64,000 bases of DNA, from assembly GCA_016283095.1 (NCBI GenBank), contig JAEEMG010000083.1:1-64000 (forward strand). The letters run 5' to 3'. This DNA is from Paludibacteraceae bacterium. Lineage in GTDB: Bacteria > Bacteroidota > Bacteroidia > Bacteroidales > Paludibacteraceae. The notes beneath the pieces were generated by a model that saw only the letters and a program-made list of their open reading frames with translations, was not told the DNA's origin and ran no database searches. The position numbers were made by a program, and so were the translations under genes. Below are positions 53,055 to 61,619 of this stretch, piece by piece (position 1 is the stretch's first letter; each line of letters begins with the position of its first letter).

Positions 53055-54152
53055 ATGAAAATTACTGCTAAAGTATTAAAATTATTTACCTTTGTTTTCT
53101 TGACGTTGATTTATGTTTCGTGTCAGAAAGAGCGAACACTGACAGTAAGTGGTGTGATCCCTGAAGCTGCGGGTAAGATGGTATATGTTGACAGTATAAC
53201 ATCTTCCAGTCCTGTTTGTACAGATTCCACTATGGCAGATGAGAACGGACATTTTGAATTGGAGAGAAATGCGGTAAAGAGAATGTCGTTTTTCCAATTG
53301 AGGACAGATTCTCTATATGCTGTTTTTTGTGCTGATTCAACAGAAAAAATCGATTTCAGAGTTGGACTACGTGGTGAGTTGTTTTTGACGGGAGATGAAT
53401 ATGCCTCACACGTTTGCACTTTAAGTCAATATGTGAGAGCCACAAACAGATATATCCGCACATTGATGCAGATGGGAGACAAGTGTCCTCCTGAGCAGAT
53501 CAAACAACTTATATATGCACGAGTGATGAAGTACAGGGAATTGGCAGACTCTTTGGTAAAAAATAATCCTGTTTCTCCTGTTTCGTATTATGCGTTGAAT
53601 GCCAAGTTGATCTACAACATCGAACCGTATGATTTTAATGATGAAGAAGACTATCGTCTGCTAGCGATAGTGGCGAACAGATGGGACATGGTGCGTCCGA
53701 ACAATGTCTACTCCAATCATTTGCTTGCAAAATTGGCAAGTCGTGAGGCGAACAAGAGAGTTGGTGACGGACTTTTGTTTTCTGAGAAAGCGACATTTGT
53801 GGAGTTGAATCTTCCTAATGCCAAACATAACAAGATCAGTCTTAACAGTATCAAAGACAAGAATGTGATCCTGCTTTTCTGGAATCTAAGGAAGATGGAT
53901 CAAGATGTTCTGGAAAGGATTAAGTCATACTATATTTCGAATCCGGATGTGGAGATCTATCATGTCAGTTTTGATAAGGATGTCAACGCTTTCGATAAAG
54001 TTGCCGCACGTTATCCATGGATATGTGTGAACGATGTGGAAGGCAAGAGTGCGTTGACATATAATCTTGAAGTCACACCTTCCGTCTTCCTCTTCAATAA
54101 GAAGGGAAATTTTGTCGGGAAAAACATTCCGTTTATTGGATATAAATTTTAA
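53055..54152 (+). CDS. Thioredoxin-fold lipoprotein without the CxxC motif (DUF4369-like N-terminus)
   Basis: 365 residues from MKITAKVLKLFTFVFLTLIY, lipobox VSC. The first domain (TLTVSGVIPEAAGKMVYVDS, then ENGHFELERNAV) has the beta-sandwich pattern of DUF4369. The C-terminal 130 residues keep the thioredoxin/AhpC layout (FVELNLPNAKHNKISLNSIK, NVILLFWNLRKMDQD, TPSVFLFNKKGNFVGKNI). However, the active-site CxxC after FW is replaced by NLRKMD, so no thiol chemistry is expected. Upstream in-frame starts at 53001 and 53046 exist; 53055 gives the standard signal peptide. Role unknown. Confidence 0.78.
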   Translation: MKITAKVLKLFTFVFLTLIYVSCQKERTLTVSGVIPEAAGKMVYVDSITSSSPVCTDSTMADENGHFELERNAVKRMSFFQLRTDSLYAVFCADSTEKIDFRVGLRGELFLTGDEYASHVCTLSQYVRATNRYIRTLMQMGDKCPPEQIKQLIYARVMKYRELADSLVKNNPVSPVSYYALNAKLIYNIEPYDFNDEEDYRLLAIVANRWDMVRPNNVYSNHLLAKLASREANKRVGDGLLFSEKATFVELNLPNAKHNKISLNSIKDKNVILLFWNLRKMDQDVLERIKSYYISNPDVEIYHVSFDKDVNAFDKVAARYPWICVNDVEGKSALTYNLEVTPSVFLFNKKGNFVGKNIPFIGYKF

Positions 54153-54163
54153 TAATTATATGT

Positions 54164-54191
54164 AGAGACGCGCGGATGTGCGTCTCTTTTT
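54164..54191 (+). terminator. Terminator of the thioredoxin-like gene (GAGACG stem)
   Basis: AGAGACGC pairs with GCGTCTCT and is followed by TTTTCTT. It is a member of the dispersed palindrome family. Confidence 0.85.
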
Positions 54192-54227
54192 CTTAAATCA
54201 GCGTGGTATAATCGTGGCATAAATCAT

Positions 54228-54255
54228 AAAAAAAGCATCGGAACCCTCCGATGCT
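54228..54255 (-). terminator. Terminator after tRNA-Leu
   Basis: On the minus strand AGCATCGGA pairs perfectly with TCCGATGCT around GGGT and is followed by T7. Confidence 0.88.
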
Positions 54256-54279
54256 CGTTTTGTTTTTATACTTTTGTTG

Positions 54280-54362
54280 TGCCCAAGACAGGACTCGAAC
54301 CTGCACAGCCTTGCGACCACTGCCACCTGAAAGCAGCGCGTCTACCATTTCGCCACTTGGGC
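54280..54362 (-). tRNA. tRNA-Leu (anticodon CAG)
   Basis: 83 nt. The acceptor arms are GCCCAAG and CTTGGGC with discriminator A. The D arm is GCGAAATGGTAGACGC. The anticodon stem CTGCT/GGCAG holds the loop TTCAGGT (anticodon CAG). A short variable-arm hairpin (GTC-GCAA-GGC) marks a class II tRNA, and the T arm is GCAGG-TTCGAGT-CCTGT. CCA is not encoded. A strong terminator follows. The + strand frame crossing it is not coding. Confidence 0.95.
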
Positions 54363-54446
54363 ATATTTTGGGGTAGGTGTGAAACTTGCCCAACCAAAAA
54401 CGATGCGAATTTCGCAAGTTTTAATAAAAAAAGCAACTCTTTTAGG

Positions 54447-55574
54447 ATGAAAATTGCGTTCGATGGCAAAAGAGCCGTAAAAAATGGAACAGGACTCGGC
54501 AATTACAGCCGATATGTGTTGGAATCATTGTGTAAACATGGTGACGCCAACGATAAATTCATCGTTTATTCTCCCAAAGGTAGGATGAATACGTGGATGC
54601 AGAGAATCATAGACACATTCACCCCTAAGATTTCACTTGTGATCAACAGTTCTGTTTTCGCAAGTGTGTGGCGTACGTTTGGCGTGACTCAGGATGCGGA
54701 GAAAGACGGTGCGGCTATCTTCCATGGACTCAGCAATGAGTTGCCACTCAATATCGCCAAGAGCAAGATGAAAAGTGTGGTGACGATCCACGACCTTATC
54801 TTCCGCAGAATGCCGGAATGCTATAAATTCTTCGACCGCAAAATCTACGACTATAAATTCCGTAAAGCGGCAGAGAATTCTGATGTGGTGATTGCTGTGA
54901 GTGAATGCACAAAAAAAGATATCGTTGAGCTGTATCATATTGATGCAGAAAAAATCAGGGTGGTTTATCAGGGGTGTGATGCCCAGTTTGCAAAGGAGAT
55001 AAGTGAAGACGAGAAAATTCGCGTCGCACAGAAATATGATCTTCCCGAAAGATATATACTGAATGTGGGTAGTATTGAGACGCGAAAGAACGCATTGCAG
55101 ATAGTCAGAGCATTGAAGGATGTGGACGCTTCTGTGTCGCTTGTGATTGTGGGCAGACGCACTAAGTATGCCGCAAAAATCGATGAATATGTAAAGAGTA
55201 ATGGATTAGACGCGAGGATAAAAATCATCTCAGGCATTGATTTCAAGGATTTGCCAGCAGTGTATGCCCAGGCGGAAGTGTTTGTCTATCCATCTTTCTA
55301 CGAAGGTTTTGGCATTCCGATTGTTGAGGCTTTGAATGTTGGTGTGCCAGTCATCGCGGCTACCGGCTCTTGTCTGGAAGAGGCTGGGGGAGCATCGTCT
55401 ATCTACGTCGACCCGACCAACGACAAAGAGATGTCTGATGCCATCGACCGCGTCTTGGCTGATACTGATTTGAAAGCGAAAATGATTGCTGACGGAAAGG
55501 AATATGCCAAACGATTCTCCGAAGAGCAATGTGCGAGGGAGATTTTTGATATATATAGATCGTTGACATCTTGA
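54447..55574 (+). CDS. GT4-type glycosyltransferase
   Basis: 375 residues from MKIAFDGKRAVKNGTGLGNY. The GT-B fold is visible: an N-terminal acceptor domain (VVTIHDLIF, SDVVIAVSECTKKDI) and a C-terminal donor domain with YILNVGSIETRKNALQIVRA, VFVYPSFYEGFGIPIVEALN (E-x7-E motif) and VPVIAATGSCLEEAGG. It uses an activated sugar (NDP-hexose) to extend a cell-surface polysaccharide or glycolipid; linkage cannot be told. The frame is open upstream through the tRNA, but the start here has a TTTAGG ribosome site and the conserved N-terminus. Followed 14 bp later by a phosphodiesterase-like gene. Confidence 0.9.
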   Translation: MKIAFDGKRAVKNGTGLGNYSRYVLESLCKHGDANDKFIVYSPKGRMNTWMQRIIDTFTPKISLVINSSVFASVWRTFGVTQDAEKDGAAIFHGLSNELPLNIAKSKMKSVVTIHDLIFRRMPECYKFFDRKIYDYKFRKAAENSDVVIAVSECTKKDIVELYHIDAEKIRVVYQGCDAQFAKEISEDEKIRVAQKYDLPERYILNVGSIETRKNALQIVRALKDVDASVSLVIVGRRTKYAAKIDEYVKSNGLDARIKIISGIDFKDLPAVYAQAEVFVYPSFYEGFGIPIVEALNVGVPVIAATGSCLEEAGGASSIYVDPTNDKEMSDAIDRVLADTDLKAKMIADGKEYAKRFSEEQCAREIFDIYRSLTS

Positions 55575-55588
55575 TATGCCATAATTAT

Positions 55589-56326
55589 ATGACAAAAAAG
55601 AAAATATTATCTTACATAATCGTATTGCTTCAATTTTTTGTTGTGGTTTGGATAGTAACAGCAATTTTTCGTGTTGGAGACTATAAAGATAAGCTTTGGG
55701 CTCACAGAGTTAACTCATTAGAGAAAAGAATGGAATTTCAGAATTCCTTCCCTAATTTCGAGGTCGACATTACAATTCGAATAGATTCATCGGACGGTGA
55801 TGCTATTTTAGACGTCACTCATGATGAGGACACAACATTCGGACTGACATTTGATGAATATATTCCCATTATAGGAGATGGGGATAAAGTATGGCTAGAC
55901 ATAAAGAATCTGACTGCCGCCAATAACAAAAAAGTGCTAGAAAAACTTGATTCTTTTGTTTCCGACTATGGAATGGAGAAGAGTCAGTTTATTATAGAGA
56001 CCAGAGATCATAAAGCGTTGGAATTGTTGACGCGAAATGATTACTATACATCGTATTATGTTGATTTCGATGAAATTGATGAGGATACGATAAGGCATTT
56101 GGAAGACGTTGCCCAGACAGAATATGTAAAAGCACTTTCATTTCCATCTACACAATATTGGGATATAAGAGATAATATATCAGATGAAGATATTGATTTC
56201 CTTACATGGGCACATCGTGATACGCAGATAGAGTTTTTATTAAATCCATTCAACAGCAGACTGTTGGAAGGAGACGATCGACTTAAGGTGATTCTGATTA
56301 AGACACGTGGCAAATATCATAGGTAG
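55589..56326 (+). CDS. GDPD/PI-PLC-like phosphodiesterase-fold protein with N-terminal membrane anchor
   Basis: 245 residues. An N-terminal hydrophobic helix (ILSYIIVLLQFFVVVWIVTA) anchors it. The domain then shows LWAHRVNSLEKRMEFQNSFP, FEVDITIRIDSSDGDAILDV, THDEDTTFGLTFDEYI and KVWLDIKNLTAANNKKVLEK. This is the His...ExD...HD layout of glycerophosphodiester phosphodiesterase-like TIM barrels, also close to the menorin/FAM151 type. Catalytic residues His (AHR), Glu/Asp (EVD) and HD are present. Natural substrate is unknown; adjacency to a glycosyltransferase suggests work on surface phosphoglycans or lipids. Confidence 0.6.
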   Translation: MTKKKILSYIIVLLQFFVVVWIVTAIFRVGDYKDKLWAHRVNSLEKRMEFQNSFPNFEVDITIRIDSSDGDAILDVTHDEDTTFGLTFDEYIPIIGDGDKVWLDIKNLTAANNKKVLEKLDSFVSDYGMEKSQFIIETRDHKALELLTRNDYYTSYYVDFDEIDEDTIRHLEDVAQTEYVKALSFPSTQYWDIRDNISDEDIDFLTWAHRDTQIEFLLNPFNSRLLEGDDRLKVILIKTRGKYHR

Positions 56327-56330
56327 ATAA

Positions 56331-56373
56331 AGGAGGGCATGTCATTTTGATATACCCTCCTATTTTTAATTTT
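56331..56373 (+). terminator. Terminator of the glycosyltransferase pair
   Basis: AGGAGGG pairs with CCCTCCT; further pairing inside is partial. TATTTTTAATTTTT follows. Confidence 0.7.
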
Positions 56374-56386
56374 TAACTGTTAATTA

Positions 56387-57106
56387 TTAATTGAATATGA
56401 CACTACCGTCGTGTACATTGTAGTAAGCACCTACAACCTGAGTCTTGCCAGCCTCTACGAACTTCTTAACCAACTCACGGTCGTTGATTCTCTTCACCTG
56501 AGTTGAAGCGTTCAATTTGATAGCTGCGTCAAGAGAGTCAGCCTTGCCAACATATGGCTTTACATCAGCCTGGATCATAGAAAGCAACTCGTCGATTTTG
56601 CTCTCGTCGTCAGCCTTGACATCGCCGATAGCACCAGTCACACCTCCACAAGACTCGTGGCCAAGCACAACAACTGTCTTGACACCAAGGTGCTCGATAG
56701 CGTAGTCCACACTACCCATTACAGCATCGTTGTTCACGTTGTTGCCTGCAGTACGGATAACGAAGATGTCACCGATACCCTGGTCGAAAATCAACTCAAC
56801 TGGCACACGTGAGTCTGAGCAAGCGACAACAGCGGCGAATGGAGCCTGGTGAGGAGCTGTCTCAGCAAGACGTTTGTGATCGTGGTGAGGGAAAACAGGA
56901 GTCTCCGCTACGTAACGAGCGTTACCATCCTTCAAACGAGCGATAGCCTCTTCAGGAGTCTCGACTGTTTTGTCCAATGTGGCCATTACTGAATCAATGG
57001 CAGCTTTGCAAGAATCGTTAGCCTCACTCTTTGCAGTCTCCTTCTGAGAGCAGCTAGCGAAAATGCCCATAGCAACGACGGCGATAGGCAAGAATAATTT
57101 TTTCAT
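56387..57106 (-). CDS. Lipoprotein beta-class carbonic anhydrase
   Basis: 239 residues. The signal ends in GIFASC, a lipobox, so the enzyme faces the periplasm or surface. The beta-CA core follows: ACSDSRVPVELIFDQGIGDI (Zn Cys and the catalytic Asp-Arg pair), FVIRTAGNNV and VVVLGHESCGGV (Zn His and Cys). It interconverts CO2 and bicarbonate. A beta-CA with a lipoprotein signal is less usual than the cytosolic form and may supply bicarbonate or CO2 at the envelope in a CO2-rich habitat (inference). Monocistronic with its own promoter. Confidence 0.9.
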   Translation of the reverse strand: MKKLFLPIAVVAMGIFASCSQKETAKSEANDSCKAAIDSVMATLDKTVETPEEAIARLKDGNARYVAETPVFPHHDHKRLAETAPHQAPFAAVVACSDSRVPVELIFDQGIGDIFVIRTAGNNVNNDAVMGSVDYAIEHLGVKTVVVLGHESCGGVTGAIGDVKADDESKIDELLSMIQADVKPYVGKADSLDAAIKLNASTQVKRINDRELVKKFVEAGKTQVVGAYYNVHDGSVIFN

Positions 57107-57141
57107 TTTGTTATTTAAGTATTTAATATCGAAAAACGGTG

Positions 57142-57149
57142 CAAAATTA
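57142..57149 (-). promoter_or_regulatory. -7 promoter box for the carbonic anhydrase
   Basis: The minus strand reads TAATTTTG followed by CACCG, 36 bp before the ATG. Confidence 0.6.
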
Positions 57150-57276
57150 TATCATATTTTTTTTCGTTGTTATCTGGGATGTGTGGATTTTGATGCAAAA
57201 ACTTGCTTATTAGCTTTTAACGAGAGCTGTAAAATGGATTAAGATATTGTCGGAGTCGAAAACAGACAGTGCCAGA

Positions 57277-57311
57277 CAAAAAACGAGAGTACGCTTCCGC
57301 ATACCCTCGTT
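57277..57311 (-). terminator. Terminator of the GlsB gene
   Basis: On the minus strand AACGAGGGTATGC and GCGTACTCTCGTT pair, followed by TTTTT. Confidence 0.85.
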
Positions 57312-57332
57312 CAGATAAAATCTAATGATTTT

Positions 57333-57584
57333 TTACTTTTTCTGAAGGAATCCAATAATCCAAAGAAGAATACATGAACCAAGCACAGCAGTGATCAAAC
57401 CGCCAAGACTAAATGATCCGATACTTGGAAGACCGCTGAACAAATCACCGAACAACCATCCTCCTAACATGCCACCGATGATACCAACAAGGATGTTGAC
57501 CAATATGCTGTTGGCCTTACCCATCAACTGGCCACCAAGGTAACCTGCAAGTGCTCCCAAAAGCAAGTATACAATTAAATCCAT
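57333..57584 (-). CDS. GlsB/YeaQ/YmgE-family small membrane protein
   Basis: 83 residues with three hydrophobic segments and Gly-rich turns: LVYLLLGALAGYLGGQLMGK, ILVNILVGIIGGMLGGWLFG and SLGGLITAVLGSCILLWIIG. This is the transglycosylase-associated/GlsB family of inner-membrane stress proteins; the biochemical role is unknown. It stands alone with a strong terminator. Length and motif spacing are standard. Confidence 0.9.
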   Translation of the reverse strand: MDLIVYLLLGALAGYLGGQLMGKANSILVNILVGIIGGMLGGWLFGDLFSGLPSIGSFSLGGLITAVLGSCILLWIIGFLQKK

Positions 57585-57693
57585 TTATTTAAAATTTATT
57601 TTGTTAATAGTTTTTAAAAGCAAAAGAGCAAAAAAAATACAAAAATCACAATATATAGTACTGTAAAAACACTTAAAAAAGACAGAAAAAGAC

Positions 57694-57701
57694 TATTTTT
57701 G
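57694..57701 (+). promoter_or_regulatory. -7 promoter box for lptF-ribBA
   Basis: TATTTTTG followed by TAGCC. Predicted start near 57706, only 6 nt before the first ATG (57712) and 15 nt before the next (57721), which favours the second. Confidence 0.6.
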
Positions 57702-57711
57702 TAGCCGAAAT

Positions 57712-59250
57712 ATGTTTAAGATGCAGATAAAACGCCTACATACATTTCTTTTAAAGGACTATTTGCTAAGTTTCTTGGCCACATTTTTCGTATGTCTTTT
57801 CATTCTGCTGATGCAGTCGCTATGGAGATACATCGATGAAATGGTGGGAAAGGGATTGGATCTGATAGTCATGGCACAATTCTTCTACTATGCGGCATTG
57901 ACACTTGTGCCTATGGCATTGCCGTTAGCGATACTGTTGTCGTCGCTTATGAGTTTTGGAGGTTTGGGTGAACGTCTAGAGCTGATTGCCATGAAGGCTG
58001 CCGGCATATCATTGTTTAGAATCATGAAACCATATCTTGTGGTGATCGGTTTCTTGTCAATCGGTTCATTCTATTTCTCCAATGTTGTGATGCCGGATGT
58101 CCAGTTGAAGTGGACGGTGCTGCTGCGCTCTATCAAACATAAGTCGCCGGACATTTCAATTCCAGTAGGATCATTTTATACGGGTATCGACAACTATAGC
58201 ATTTATGTGCGTAGTAAGAATCACGACACGAGAATGCTTTACGATATGATGATATACGACTTTACCGGTACTGCTGGAGGAGGAGGCTCGGATAATATCA
58301 GAATCGTGACTGCAGATTCGGGTATGCTTATTTCAACGGCAGATAAAAAAGGATTCATCCTCAAACTCCACAACGGAGAGATGTTTGAGAATATGAAAGG
58401 ATCCGCGGTTCAGGTGTCAAAGAAAAATATTCCGTTCCGACGCGAGACATTTGTCTACCGTGAATTGATTATGGACTACGACAACAATCTGAATATGGTA
58501 AGCGAGGAGTCAGTGGCTGGCAAACAGACGACTAAGAATCTCGAACAGTTGACACAGACCATAGACTCCCTTAAGCATGAGTCTGATAGTTTGGCTGCGG
58601 CATTCGCTCATAAATACGTCAACTCTCTATTCTTTGGCCGTCAACTTGACAGCGGATATGTCAAGATAAACCTCGACACAATCCCGCTGGAAAAAGCCAA
58701 GAACTATGAGGCTATAATCAACCGTCGCTCACTGATGCAGCAGAAGGAATCGTATGACAGAGCGATAAACAATATGCAGGTTGTGAGAAATGAACTTGAT
58801 TATCATGGAGAACGCAAATACTCATCAGTCGACAAACAGATGTGGAAACATGATATCGAACGACACCGTAAGTTCACTCTCTCGTTTGCATGTATAATCT
58901 TTTTCTTTATTGGTGCCCCATTGGGAGCCATCATCAGAAAGGGAGGATTTGGTTTGCCGGTTGTGATTTCCATTTTGCTTTTCATCGTCTATTATATAGT
59001 AGACAACACAGGATTCAAAATGGCAAGAAATGGTAGCTGGCCTGTCTGGTTAGGCACGTGGTTTAGCTCTGCTATGCTATTCCCATTAGGCTTGTTCCTG
59101 ACTTACAAGGCGGCGATCGACGCTACATTCAATATGCCTACAGCAAAAGTTTTAGGCAAAAAGATATCCAAGTTCTTTAAGAATTTGTTCTCAAGAAAGA
59201 AAAAACAAGAAATCAGTCAAGTAATTAACATAGACGATAATGAACTATAG
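57712..59250 (+). CDS. LptF/LptG-family LPS export permease
   Basis: 512 residues (509 from the ATG at 57721). The N-terminus [20 protein letters not shown] and the block [20 protein letters not shown], then GERLEL, are typical of YjgP/YjgQ permeases. A periplasmic beta-jellyroll (about 130-260) follows, then helices [20 protein letters not shown] and two more near the end. LptF/G with LptB extracts lipopolysaccharide from the inner membrane. A long coiled segment (about 285-375) is inserted before the C-terminal helices. The stop overlaps the next gene's start by 11 bp. Whether it is F or G cannot be fixed from this copy. Confidence 0.88.
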   Translation: MFKMQIKRLHTFLLKDYLLSFLATFFVCLFILLMQSLWRYIDEMVGKGLDLIVMAQFFYYAALTLVPMALPLAILLSSLMSFGGLGERLELIAMKAAGISLFRIMKPYLVVIGFLSIGSFYFSNVVMPDVQLKWTVLLRSIKHKSPDISIPVGSFYTGIDNYSIYVRSKNHDTRMLYDMMIYDFTGTAGGGGSDNIRIVTADSGMLISTADKKGFILKLHNGEMFENMKGSAVQVSKKNIPFRRETFVYRELIMDYDNNLNMVSEESVAGKQTTKNLEQLTQTIDSLKHESDSLAAAFAHKYVNSLFFGRQLDSGYVKINLDTIPLEKAKNYEAIINRRSLMQQKESYDRAINNMQVVRNELDYHGERKYSSVDKQMWKHDIERHRKFTLSFACIIFFFIGAPLGAIIRKGGFGLPVVISILLFIVYYIVDNTGFKMARNGSWPVWLGTWFSSAMLFPLGLFLTYKAAIDATFNMPTAKVLGKKISKFFKNLFSRKKKQEISQVINIDDNEL

Positions 59251-60448
59251 TATAAACACAATAGAAGAGGCATTAGAGGATTTCAAACAGGGTAAGTTTG
59301 TGATTGTTGTGGATGATGAGGATCGTGAGAACGAAGGTGATTTCATCACAGCGGCAGAACTTATCACTCCGGAAAAGATTAATTTCATGCTACGTGAAGG
59401 ACGTGGAGTGCTTTGTGCACCGATCACTATTTCAAGAGCAAAGGAACTTGACCTCGACCATCAGGTTGCGGACAACACATCTATCCTTGGAACGCCTTTC
59501 ACTGTTACTGTAGACAAACTTGAAGGATGTACAACAGGAGTTTCCGCACACGACCGTGCAATGACAATACAGGCTCTTGCTGATCCGATAAGCACTTCGA
59601 CAACATTCGGACGTCCGGGACATATCAATCCGCTTTATGCTCAGGACAACGGTGTGCTTGCCCGTGCCGGACACACTGAGGCGGCTGTCGATTTGGCTCG
59701 TCTTTCCGGACTTCATCCTGCTGCCGCTCTTATCGAAATTCTTAACGAAGACGGTACTATGGCCCGTATGCCTCAGCTTGTGGAGGTGGCCAAGAAACAT
59801 GGCATGAAGATGATTGCGATAAAGGATTTGATCGCATACAGAAGAAAGAAAGAGTGTGTTGTGGAGACGGGAGAGAAAGTGGAGATGCCTACTCTATATG
59901 GCAACTTCAAGCTGATCCCTTTCCGTCAGAAATCAAATGGTTTGGAGCACATTGCCCTAATCAAAGGTGAGTGGAAGCCAGACGAACCTGTATTGGTGCG
60001 TGTACATTCATCTTGTGCCACTGGAGACATCTTCGGATCTCGCCGTTGCGACTGTGGCGAACAACTGCAGAAAGCAATGCAGATGGTGGAGAAAGAGGGC
60101 AAAGGTGTCATATTATATATGAATCAGGAGGGCCGTGGTATCGGACTGATGAACAAGATCAAAGCCTACAAACTTCAAGAGGAAGGTTTGGACACTGTAG
60201 ACGCCAATATTCATCTTGGTTTCAAACCGGATGAGAGAGAATACGGTGTGGGAGCTGAGATTCTTCAGATTCTAGGAGTCAAGAAGATGCGTCTGATGAC
60301 AAACAACCCTGTCAAAAGAATCGGATTGGAGAGCTATGGACTCGAAATCGTGGAGAATGTTCCTATTGAGGTAGAGCCAAACAAATACAACCGTTTCTAT
60401 ATTGAGACAAAGAAAAACCGTATGGGGCACACCATCAAAAAAGCGTAA
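59240..60448 (+). CDS. ribBA: Bifunctional 3,4-dihydroxy-2-butanone-4-phosphate synthase / GTP cyclohydrolase II
   Basis: 402 residues. The RibB half has [20 protein letters not shown] (acidic loop), RGVLCAPI and [20 protein letters not shown] with [11 protein letters not shown]. The RibA half (from about 205) has [20 protein letters not shown] (Zn cysteines), [20 protein letters not shown] and MTNNPVKR. It supplies both precursors of riboflavin from ribulose 5-phosphate and GTP. Overlap with lptF indicates coupled translation. All catalytic residues are present. Fused form is standard in Bacteroidota. Confidence 0.96.
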   Translation: MNYSINTIEEALEDFKQGKFVIVVDDEDRENEGDFITAAELITPEKINFMLREGRGVLCAPITISRAKELDLDHQVADNTSILGTPFTVTVDKLEGCTTGVSAHDRAMTIQALADPISTSTTFGRPGHINPLYAQDNGVLARAGHTEAAVDLARLSGLHPAAALIEILNEDGTMARMPQLVEVAKKHGMKMIAIKDLIAYRRKKECVVETGEKVEMPTLYGNFKLIPFRQKSNGLEHIALIKGEWKPDEPVLVRVHSSCATGDIFGSRRCDCGEQLQKAMQMVEKEGKGVILYMNQEGRGIGLMNKIKAYKLQEEGLDTVDANIHLGFKPDEREYGVGAEILQILGVKKMRLMTNNPVKRIGLESYGLEIVENVPIEVEPNKYNRFYIETKKNRMGHTIKKA

Positions 60449-60479
60449 ACAAAGAACCTTTTATATAATATTGTGAATT

Positions 60480-61172
60480 ATGAATTTAAACATGCTTTTA
60501 CAAATTCCTGAGACAGTTCCTGTAAACAACGTTGAGGAGACTGCAAATCAGAGCATCAACCTGCTTGACACAGCCATGAAGGGTGGTTGGATTATGATTC
60601 CGTTGCTACTTCTTAGCATCGTCGCAATCTATATCTTCTTTGAGCGTTTGACTGTGATCAGAGCAGCGTCGAAATATGACAAAAGTTTCATGGATAAAAT
60701 CAAGGATTATATCCAGGAGGGAAAGATTGACGCGGCGTTGAATCTTTGCCGCAACAATAACACTCCATGCGCAAGAATGATTGAGAAGGGAATCCAGCGT
60801 CTAGGCCGTCCTATGTCGGATGTATCTGTAGCTGTTGAGAACGTCGGCAACCTTGAGGTGTCGAAACTTGAGAACGGCCTTTCTTATCTTGCCACAATCT
60901 CAGGAGGTGCTCCAATGATCGGATTCTTGGGTACTGTAGCCGGAATGATCGAGGCATTCTTCCAGATGTCTAACGCAGGTAATAATATTGATGTGTCATC
61001 ATTGGCTGGAGGTATCTACACTGCCATGGTGACAACTCTTGGTGGTCTGTTCGTGGGTATCATCGCATACTTCGCATACAACTATTTGACAACTCTTGTC
61101 GACAAAGTTGTGCGTGATATGGAAGCACGTTCACTTGAGTTTATGGATATTTTGAATGAGCCTGCCAACTAA
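60480..61172 (+). CDS. exbB: ExbB/TolQ/MotA-family proton channel
   Basis: 230 residues. Three membrane helices: GGWIMIPLLLLSIVAIYIFF, the paired GGAPMIGFLGTVAGMIEAFF and TAMVTTLGGLFVGIIAYFAY. The cytoplasmic loop between helix 1 and 2 holds the N-terminal segment and ARMIEKGIQRLG. With ExbD it uses the proton gradient to drive TonB-like energy transduction to outer-membrane transporters. It starts 31 bp after ribBA and 13 bp before exbD. Motifs are complete. Confidence 0.93.
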   Translation: MNLNMLLQIPETVPVNNVEETANQSINLLDTAMKGGWIMIPLLLLSIVAIYIFFERLTVIRAASKYDKSFMDKIKDYIQEGKIDAALNLCRNNNTPCARMIEKGIQRLGRPMSDVSVAVENVGNLEVSKLENGLSYLATISGGAPMIGFLGTVAGMIEAFFQMSNAGNNIDVSSLAGGIYTAMVTTLGGLFVGIIAYFAYNYLTTLVDKVVRDMEARSLEFMDILNEPAN

Positions 61173-61185
61173 ATAACTGAATGCT

Positions 61186-61599
61186 ATGGCTTTAAAACGT
61201 AGAAATAAAGCAGAGGCAAGCTTCAGTATGTCATCAATGACGGATATCATCTTCTTGTTGCTGATATTCTTCATGTTGACATCATCGGTGGTGCATCCCA
61301 ATGCCATCAAACTGATGTTGCCGCAGAGCAATTCGCAAACGGCTGCAAAACCGTTGACGCGAGTTACGATAGACAAGGAACTCAACCACTATGTGGCATT
61401 CGGAAATGAGACAGAGCGTCCGATACAGCTTGAGGAGATTGAAGACTATCTGAAAAAGATCGAGTTGGCCGAGCCTGACATGTATGTCGCTCTATACGCA
61501 GACGAGAGTGTGCCTCATGGTGAAGTGGTGAAGATATTGGACATCGCTAACAAGAACAAGTTCAAACTTGTGATTGCTACACGTCCGATGAAGAAATAG
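61186..61599 (+). CDS. exbD: ExbD/TolR-family protein
   Basis: 137 residues. A short cytoplasmic N-terminus (LKRRNKAEASFSMSSMTDII) precedes a single helix FLLLIFFMLTSSVVHPNAIK with the functional Asp (MTDI). The periplasmic domain follows, LPQSNSQTAAKPLTRVTIDK to the C-terminal KLVIATRPMK. It partners with ExbB, encoded 13 bp upstream, as proton-driven motor. A second ExbD copy, common in Bacteroidota clusters, is not present here. Confidence 0.93.
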   Translation: MALKRRNKAEASFSMSSMTDIIFLLLIFFMLTSSVVHPNAIKLMLPQSNSQTAAKPLTRVTIDKELNHYVAFGNETERPIQLEEIEDYLKKIELAEPDMYVALYADESVPHGEVVKILDIANKNKFKLVIATRPMKK

Positions 61600-61619
61600 T
61601 CATAAAAAAACGAGAGTGT

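Noticed and set aside
54279-54446. N-terminal extension of the glycosyltransferase through the tRNA
   Set aside because: It is the antisense of tRNA-Leu; the conserved GT start and ribosome site are at 54447.
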